Shown here in pieces: positions 56,515-64,000 of a stretch of 64,000 nt of DNA. How positions within the stretch are numbered: the stretch's first letter is position 1; each line of letters opens with the position of its first letter. The DNA is from Guadua angustifolia (Eukaryota > Streptophyta > Magnoliopsida > Poales > Poaceae), in NCBI GenBank assembly GCA_036346375.1, contig CM070515.1, positions 20,110,423-20,174,422 on the forward strand. The letters run 5' to 3'. The notes under the pieces are model-generated. The model did no database searches, was not told the origin of the DNA, and saw only the letters and a list, made by a program, of their open reading frames with translations. The position numbers were made by a program, and so were the translations under genes.

Positions 56515-58205
56515 TGATAGCATCTAGGCCCCCTAATTTTTATTCTGTATGATTTTCTGATTTTGGTGTTGATGACTAAGTCAATGACCACTAAGTAAGA
56601 AGTTTTATTGTTTGGGTATCCAAGAAGACATAAATCAAAAAGGTCAAGATTAATAACCCTTATTACTAGTTTTGGCTTGGGAGATGATTCAAGTCAAATA
56701 GCTAGGGTAGTTTTTAGTTTGGTCGTACTATAAAGAGGGATTGTGCACAAGTTTAAGTTTTTGTTCATAGGCTAAAATTAATTAGACTGCTTGGAGTCAA
56801 GATCTTCCCAAAATATTTTCCCCCCACTAAATCAACCTTTCACCCAAACAAGATAGTATGTGTTTTGTCGGACTCAATATCATTGTTCTCAAATTCAAGT
56901 CCGAAGCAACCTTAGTCAAATTCCTTCTCCCACCGGACTATCCATGATCTTCTAAAATCTATCCGACGCAAACTAAAGTCCACACCGGACCATTCCTTTT
57001 TGGTCCGACGTTGAAATCTTCTCAGTCAAATATTTAACCGAGCTCATTCCATTCACGATAGACCAACCTTGATTGCTCAGAAAAGTTAGCCCGGTGCAAG
57101 CTTTGTCTTCGCTGGACTATACCCTTGTTTGTCCGTCGTTAAAAGCTTTCTGAACAAGAGTTTAACCGAGCATACGCCTTTCACGCCGGACTAACTTCCA
57201 CTGAACCAAAATCTAGTCTGGTGCAAATGTATTCCTCTCAGTTAGACATGTGTTGTTCTTCCAAAAGTCCGCCGGTGCAAACCCTTTTGAAATCCTTTTA
57301 CGGCGGATCAAATTCTTGCGGTCCGGTGCACATGATCATTTTCCCATCTTTTCACCGAACCTATTTTCTCTCAGAACCCATGTACGATGGACCAAGCTGA
57401 TTTAGTCTGGCGCCAATACTCTTTCCTACATCATTGGTCCGGAGTATAAAGAACAGAATTTTAAGCTAAACCATGCTAAGTTCATAGCAGTTGAGGTTAG
57501 GCTGTTTTTTACAGTCTGACACGTCCAACGGATACTGTGGTAGGTGTAATGGCTATATTTTTCCAAATGGCTATATAAGCATTGCCAGAGCATTCCTTTG
57601 GATATCTTTTTGATCTTCTTGACATTTTAGCACCTTAGACTTTTCATTCCTTTAAGGAGACCGTGCTTCAATCTTAATCTCAAATTCTACACTTTCTAAG
57701 TGTTATAGGCTTCAAGCTTAGTCTAGTTGGTGTTGTGGTAATTGAACCAAAAGACATGACTTGTGGATAGTCTATTACTCTTGGAATAAATTGTTCCTAG
57801 ACGGCTTGGAGAAGGAGTTGGTGAGACATGTCCAAAAGTGTTTGTGGAAGGCCACCACTAGTTGTAAGAGGTTGGGACTCACCTCACCGAAGTGATGAAA
57901 GAGTCACCCTAGTGAAGATCAAAGCTACTGCGACTAGTTTTGGAGGAGCTATACTTCATGAGAAGTACTCTAACGTAGAGTAGGAGTTTGGCTCCGAACC
58001 ACGGGATAAATCTTTGTGTCTCTAATTTATTTTCTGGCTGTTGATCTTTGTTGTGATTATTTCTTACTGGTTTTGTTGTCTATGTTTTCATGTTGATCTT
58101 TTGAATCTTTAGTAGTTAAGCTCTCAGGTTGATTTTTACTAGTGAGTAAATCTGAAAGTTTAAGAGTTGCCTATTCACCCCCCTCTAGGCCAACTCGATC
58201 CTTCA
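56515..58205 (+). mobile_element. 1.7 kb solo LTR (TSD GCCTC)
   Basis: Starts TGATAGCATCTAGG and ends GGCCAACTCGATCCTTCA, flanked by GCCTC (56510-56514 and 58206-58210). TATA-like 'ctatataagc' at 57571 gives plus orientation. The 'tattcacccccctctaggcc' terminal block and an early 'gattttggtgttgatgacta' phrase link it to the LTRs at 17885-21192 and 60230-62316. No coding sequence. Confidence 0.85.
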
Positions 58206-59640
58206 GCCTCATCATTGGTCGAGGTTGGACTGACATCCATCTCACGTGGGCAGCCCAACACTGCCCCCCTAACCGTGGCAGTTTTTGAAAAGCTCCCGAG
58301 TCACTACTTGGAGATTTTTAAGTAAAAGATCTATAAGTGAAAGATTATCAATAGCAAAACTACGGCGGTTCATTAATTATAGCCTAGGGTTAAAATGGAC
58401 TAAGGCACAACAACAGACTTAACAAGGAGGTGGGTTTTAATTAATTAGGTCATTCGAAGTTATCTCCCTTTTAGTTTTCTAAAATGCCAGAAAATAATGC
58501 GGCAATAAAAATACATAGTACTACACTAAAAACTGGGATTAACATGTTCAACGATGTGGCTTGCCTTGCGGGGTCGAGGGTTCTCCTAGTTGGAAGTTGC
58601 CGAAGTCGTGGCTGGTCTTGAACGGCTCCTGCTCCTGGTACGGCTCCACGTACTGCTCCTACTCCGAGAACTGCTCCAGGGGCTACTCCAACATTGGATC
58701 TAGCGCGAGAAAACGAAACCAGTAAATAAACGAATAAAAACACCCAAAAAAAGAAATCGAAATTTGAATCGAAGAGAGAATAGCCAGAAATGGGTTGGAA
58801 GGGTATTTTGAAAATTTTGGAGACTTGGTTTGGTGAAACGAAGATCATTTTTGGACTCAGTGGCTCAAACTAGTCAAGAATATGCATTTTTTAATTTTTG
58901 AAAATTTTTGGGATTTTTCTGGAATTTTTGGATTTTTTTGGATTTTTAATTGATTTTTTGGATTTTAAATAAAATTAAAATATGAAAAATAAAATCAAAA
59001 AGAAAATAAAAAAAGAAAACCAGGCCGCACAGTCCTCACGGCCCACGCTTGACACATGTCTTGAACTTTCTTGGGTCGACCCGACACATGGTGGCCGGGG
59101 TAAGCAGGTGGGGCCCAGGGAGGCGGGGTTGGCGGTGGGGATCCGAGGCGCCTGGCGGACGGGTGGGGCACAGGGGTTAGCGAGGGAGGGCGAGGCGGAG
59201 GCGGAGAAGAGGAGGCTGGCGGTCTTGGAGCGAGCAGGAGGAGCAGCCTGGGAAAGGGGAGCTCACCTGCCTCGGGGTGGGGAGAAATCGGGTGGGGCGG
59301 GGTATAAATAGCGGGGAGGAGAGGGGAGGCGGCGGAGGCGGAGCGGGCGGCGCTTGAGTGGTCGGCCAGGGGAGGCGGAGGAAGACATCGGGGAGGCGAG
59401 GCTAGGCGTGGCAAGCGGGCGTGGGGAACGCCGAGGCGGAGGAGGGCGGCCTGAGCGGGCAGTGAGCTAGGCAGCGGAGGCAATGGTAGGAGGCAGCCCA
59501 CGGCGTGGGAGCGAGGCTGGGGGGAGGGAGCGAGCCAATTGGTCGGGGAAAGGGAAAACAATGGGCTAGGGCCCAGGGGCATTTCATGCCAAATGGCAGG
59601 CACTGGGTCATTCACATTACAAGGACCATTAATCTATTTT
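58206..59640. other. Non-coding, with an LTR-promoter-like GC-rich block
   Basis: 58990-59620 is strongly GC-rich. On the minus strand it reads like a grass LTR promoter: Pro/Ser-rich chance frame (206 codons), then 'ctatttatacc' (complement of 'ggtataaatag', ~59300). I think this is an LTR region of an unidentified element on the minus strand rather than a gene; its boundaries are not established. Confidence 0.35.
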
Positions 59641-60229
59641 CGACGATCCCTGAACCCCGACGATGCTCACCAACTTGCGACATAACGGAAAGAAGAAGTC
59701 GGGCACTTGTCAGGGCCATTCACTAGAGAGTGGAGGCAACTGAATAAACGATAGTGGCCGTACAACTCTCGTAATAATGGCACAAAAGCTTGAGTGAGCA
59801 AGTGAGGAGGCACTAGTCAATGCAGTGATCGATCCTTGCAAACGTGCTTGAGTTGAGGGAGGAAAACATCCGCTGATAAATTGCTGAGGGCCAGCCAGTT
59901 GCACAATCATCAAGCAAAGATCTTTTCTTGATTTCTTCCTTCCTCCCTTTCTCTCTCGAGTTTAGTGGATGTCCTAACCCCCCAAGTCTCACTGATTCTA
60001 ATGCTCAGCTCATGTTACTGCGATGATCAAAGCTACCTGTTGTCTGGTCTTTCAATTGGCAGGTGAGCATTGACATGAAGCTACGGCTATCTCTACCCTC
60101 TAAAAAACCCTTGAACGTGTTGCGCTCTATGGGCAGAAAGTAGTAAGCCCGTATAACACTTTGAATTTTTATCAAAAATTTATCTACCATTCTGAACCGT
60201 GAAACCAGATATTGACCATCGAACTTTAC
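59641..60229. other. No gene recognised
   Basis: Mixed sequence between the LTR-like block and the next solo LTR; only chance frames up to 67 codons. Confidence 0.4.
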
Positions 60230-62316
60230 TGAAGGACCAAAAATAACTATCAGAGGGGGGGCACATAATCACAAAACAAATTTTAACCCTAAATAAACTA
60301 ACCCAAAACCTCTCTACATCAAATATGTGTGGAAAAGCAAATTTTTGGAGAATTTCACTTGGGAACCAGTACTACCGCCTATGTAGGAGCGGTACTACAT
60401 GTGAATAGTAAAATCACATGAATGAATAGTAAAATCAGCACGAGTTCAAATCTAAAAAATTGATGTAACTTTTGATTGGATGATCCAAAACTCGTGAAAC
60501 TTTGTATGCATCTTCCTAAAGATATTTAGAACCTATTCCAATCTTCGATTGTAAGGATTGATGTCAAAGTTCTGATATTTTTCAAGTTTACTAGAAGTTG
60601 CACCAAAATAGGGTCAAAAACCAAATCTTCAACCGTGCTTGCTCGTCGGGATTTGATAATTACGATGATCCTAGATAACGTCCCATATGTCCAAAAAAGT
60701 AAGAACACTCAAGAAAGATTCCTCAAACAAGCGGATCAAGATCTACCTCAAAAACTCCCTTCTCAACTCAAAAACTGGTTTCTTGGGAAAACTTGGTGAA
60801 TCAAGAAAAAACTTGCCTAGATGATTGAGAAGATAATCTACAGAGGATACATCTATCAGTCAAGCAAGAAGAAGATCAAAACTTGAGGCAAAAACTTGAG
60901 AAAAGAGATGATTTGCATTCAGATCATGAAAAGGGTTTACAAAGCCTCTCACCTGAGGGCAAAATACTCAAGGAGCACTTACACACCCACCCAAGAATAC
61001 GAAAGCCTTGTAAAAACCCTAATCCTAGGCTTAGTGGTTTAGACCCTCTCCTCCCACTACATCTTCTTATATAGTGGAGGAAACCTTAACCCTAAAATCT
61101 AGACACTTATGTAGATACCAAACATATTTACATGGGATAACTTGTCAACCCAACACCATACCGGATTTTACACTCACACAAGCACGCTTCTCAAAGTAGC
61201 CTTCACCTTAACGCTCAATTCGCTTCACGAGACCGAATTTGCGTCAATGCCCACTTTAGCTTGACCTAAACCATTTAGGCCGCCTCCGTGGTTTTCCAAA
61301 CGGCCACAGCCACTTGTATTGAATAAATTACCAATTTACCCCAATGATCGGTCTTCCTTCTCCTCAAAGCATCGCCATACTTCGCATTTTTTATGTGGTT
61401 CCAATGACTTGCCATCAAGCCTCTCACGTGTCTAGAGTCCCTCGAACCATCCTCGTTTGCAAGCAAGCCCAAGTATCTTGACACACCATGTGCACTTGAT
61501 CGCTTCATCATGGCGACACCGGCTTCCTTGACCATTCTATACCTCAATTCCTTCCTGAGTCTAGTCCCAATCTATGCCATTATCCGCCATGTCTATCACC
61601 AATACTTCATGCTCAACTTCCTTGTCTTCTCGACTTGCTACCACTTTTCAGTCTCGATCATCTTCCGATGTTTCTTGACCGTTTTGGATCTCAGCTCTCC
61701 TAGGCTAGTCCTGCTCTCGCCTTCGTCTCACTATGACCTAGTATCAAAATCCTGTAACCAATACAAACAAGCAAACAATCACATAGCACTATTCACCATT
61801 TTATGCAATTAACTAATGCATAACCAAAACATCATCCACAACTCGCTAGAAAACCAGTACTACCACCCTTTGGGACCGATAGTACCATATCCTCGATACT
61901 ACCGCTCCCATGTGTCGGTAGTACCGCTGCCTCTATAAGTTTTCGAGAGACCCCTCTCTATAAAAATAACTACCGTGCCTTTGAGACGGTAGTGCTGCTC
62001 CCTTAGCACTACCCTCCTAACACGTCGATAGTGACGCTGTGCTAAAACTCAGAGGAACACCTCTCTATAAAAAAAACTACCACACTTATGGCCAGTAGCA
62101 CCATAGGGCCAGCACTACCGCCATCCCAGGCCAGTAGTGCCACCTGGCCAGTGCTACCACCACTACAAGACCGGTAGTGCCGCCCAACACTAACAACATC
62201 TCAAATTGCTTCAAATTCAAAATTGAATTCAAATCAAACTCAAACTTGAGCACTACAAGCTCACACATTGTCAATTACTCATCACAAATATGTATAGACC
62301 TCCACATAGTCTTTCA
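60230..62316 (-). mobile_element. 2.1 kb solo LTR (TSD TTTAC)
   Basis: On the plus strand it runs TGAAGGACCAAAAATAAC … ACATAGTCTTTCA, flanked by TTTAC (60225-60229 and 62317-62321). The TATA-like motif (complement of 'cttatatag', ~61066) is on the minus strand. It has clusters of 'ccagtactaccgcc / ggtagtgccgcc' phrases at 60370-60410 and 61850-62180, as in the LTR at 17885-21192. Short frames (62-100 codons) are chance. Confidence 0.82.
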
Positions 62317-62684
62317 TTTACAATCTAGTTCGAATAACACTTGGCTCAGTTTCGTATAGTGGTATCGCTCGTGCGACAAAATGAGTGGACGGTTTTGTTA
62401 GATCAATGATATGTGGGGCCCATACGGGCTTCTCCGTCGCTCAGCTCCCAGTCATGCTTCCATGGCTATTGGTCCCTGTAACTCCCTTCCTCTATTTTGA
62501 TTTGGAAGAGAAGCTCCTGTGAGCCCTACCTGTCATTCACAAAAACTTACTTAGTATGTCATCGCATGTGGCAAAATTGCCCACTCATTACGCTATATGA
62601 GCAATATCACTGTATAAAACCGGGTTAGGGTGTTATTTAAATCGGATTATAAAGTTCGAGAGGTCAAATGCTTGGTTTCATAGT
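62317..62684. other. No gene recognised
   Basis: Mixed sequence between the solo LTR and the tandem array; nothing identified. Confidence 0.4.
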
Positions 62685-63200
62685 TTGTAGCTTGATGTTT
62701 CAGTTTTGAAACTCTCTGAAACTTGGAGTTATTTTGTGAAACCCTGTTGAAATCCAGCTGAAACTTGTTTGTTTTACTTTTGAAACATGGAACTCACGTT
62801 TGTAGCTTGATGTTATAGTTTTCAAATTCGAGTTTCGGTTTTTGAAACTCTCTGAAACTTAAAGTTTATTTTGTGAAACTCTATCGAAGTGTTTTTGAAA
62901 ATTGTTGTTTTACTTCTAAAACATGAATCTCACGTTTGTAGCTAGATGTTTCAATTTTCAAATTTTATTTTCAGTTTCGAAACTCTCTGAAACTTGATGT
63001 TTATTTTGTGAAACTCCGTTGAAACTCTTCTAAAGCTTGTTGTTTTACCTAAGAAACATGAAACTCACGATTGAAGCTTGAAGTTACAGTTTTCAAATTT
63101 GAGTTTCAGATTTGAAACTATGTGAAATTTGATCGAAACTCTATTAAACATGGATGAATTTTAGGCGAAACTTGAAACCTGTCTCAAACTTGGTAAGATG
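62685..63200. repeat. ~130 bp tandem array of 'gaaact' phrases
   Basis: Four imperfect units start with 'tgtagcttgatgtt(t/a)cag' (near 62687, 62802, 62937, 63072), followed by 'gaaactctctgaaacttg' and 'ttgttttacttttgaaacat'. The phrase style resembles the last third of the 0.96 kb repeat at 3.6-3.9 kb. Confidence 0.75.
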
Positions 63201-64000
63201 CTATACCGTAGAAAACCTCTTTGTAACATGAAATTTTGATATGTTTCAATTCATACATGTTTCAACTTCTTTCTTAAATCTAGAACTTTGATGTGTTTCA
63301 GGTTCTGGAACCTTTGATAGACTAGAGGGTAAGAGACGACCGGCTCCTTGACGCGAAGAGGAGGACGTTGACAGGCCTTGTGCTAATGGATGGCTACGGT
63401 TACCATTTGCGGAGGAGGGTATCGATGGGGTGGCTGGTATGCGTGCTCGCGGATGACGATGGGCTCCCTCACGTCCATGTGTTAAGAGGACGTGCGAGAT
63501 CGCGCGATCAGAACGATCGGACGGCCAATAGTGCCTATCCCGTCGAGATGCCTGTCTACGGCATAACGTTCGCTAGCTGCACTCCGAAAAAAAATGGGAA
63601 AGATCTTATCGATTGAGCTTTCACATGGCTCTACGATGCTGATTCGATCCTATTTAACATTAACGGTTTTAACACAAAAGGCGACCAGCTAGAGATATAT
63701 ATAAACTAGTCTATCGTGAATTTTATGTTATGATTACATCGTTTTCTTCGGGATTTTTGAGATTTTTATTCCCCCTGACAGCTAGCATAAGATCTCCAGG
63801 AATTTTTACATGGTATGCGAAACCAAGTAGCTAGTGGGAATATTAGGACCACATCGCGCAGGTACACTTTCACTAGTAGCAGTTCTGCCTCACATCAATC
63901 AATTAACGGTTGTTTGATAAGCATGGAAGCATTGCGTTGGCCCTTGCAGGTTATGGAGTTCCGGGACAGAGAGAAGTGAGATCATGCACTGCCCATTCTA
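63201..64000. other. No gene recognised to the window end
   Basis: An 82-codon plus-strand frame (63368-63616) in GC-richer sequence lacks any motif I know. The rest is mixed. A gene edge extending past 64000 cannot be excluded. Confidence 0.35.

Noticed and set aside
58995..59615. 206-codon minus-strand Pro/Ser/Leu-rich frame
   Set aside because: Low-complexity translation of a GC-rich LTR-promoter-like block; no domain, and the opposite strand is also open.

Overview
The window is nuclear DNA from a grass (Poaceae). The evidence is one multi-exon gene whose protein reads like the grass CKX11 / Arabidopsis CKX7 class of cytokinin dehydrogenase, surrounded by typical grass transposons: Tourist-like MITEs with TAA target duplications, Ty1/copia relics, long solo LTRs, 5'-truncated L1-type LINEs, and Mutator-like and hAT-like elements. 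I cannot name the species from sequence alone.

Layout. 1-6.5 kb: AT-rich tandem arrays, two abutting Tourist MITEs, a truncated LINE, and a 0.96 kb direct repeat flanking 1.3 kb that includes a GC-rich island. 6.5-8.7 kb: a terminal-inverted-repeat element filled with a ~718 bp higher-order tandem repeat. 9.8-15.96 kb: an internally deleted copia element on the minus strand; its 3' LTR is split by a 2.37 kb Mutator-like element (9-bp target duplication) and its gag by a 1.7 kb solo LTR (5-bp duplication). 15.97-17.7 kb: a repeat carrying a captured 5' fragment of an ABCC (MRP) transporter. 17.9-21.2 kb: a 3.3 kb solo LTR. 21.4-23.6 kb: MITEs and a hAT-like element. 24.0-30.8 kb: a head-to-tail tandem duplication of ~3.37 kb, each unit carrying the same solo LTR and a tRNA-like head. 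32.5-33.1 kb: an orphan copia LTR plus primer-binding site, interrupted by a Tourist MITE. 35.8-38.2 kb: a hAT-like relic and a 5'-truncated LINE with reverse transcriptase. 39.9-42.2 kb: a second repeat with a tRNA-like head and a small Mutator-type MITE.

43.4-46.5 kb holds the one convincing host gene, a four-exon cytokinin dehydrogenase with a TATA box. Its first exon carries three separate 1-base losses within ~120 bp, so it is either a pseudogene or affected by consensus errors. 48.1-53.9 kb is an old, stop-ridden copia element on the plus strand with both LTRs. 55.5-62.3 kb is non-coding retroelement-like sequence containing two more solo LTRs of the same class as the one at 17.9 kb. 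62.7-63.2 kb is a ~130 bp tandem array.

By nesting, the copia element at 9.8 kb predates the solo LTR and the Mutator-like element inside it. The solo LTR in the 24-31 kb region predates the tandem duplication, since both units share its flanks and target duplication. I found no prokaryotic-type system, no CRISPR and no confident RNA gene. The most unusual items are the long-TIR Mutator-like element, the foldback higher-order repeat, the tandem duplication whose copies differ mostly by short indels, and the frameshifted cytokinin dehydrogenase.
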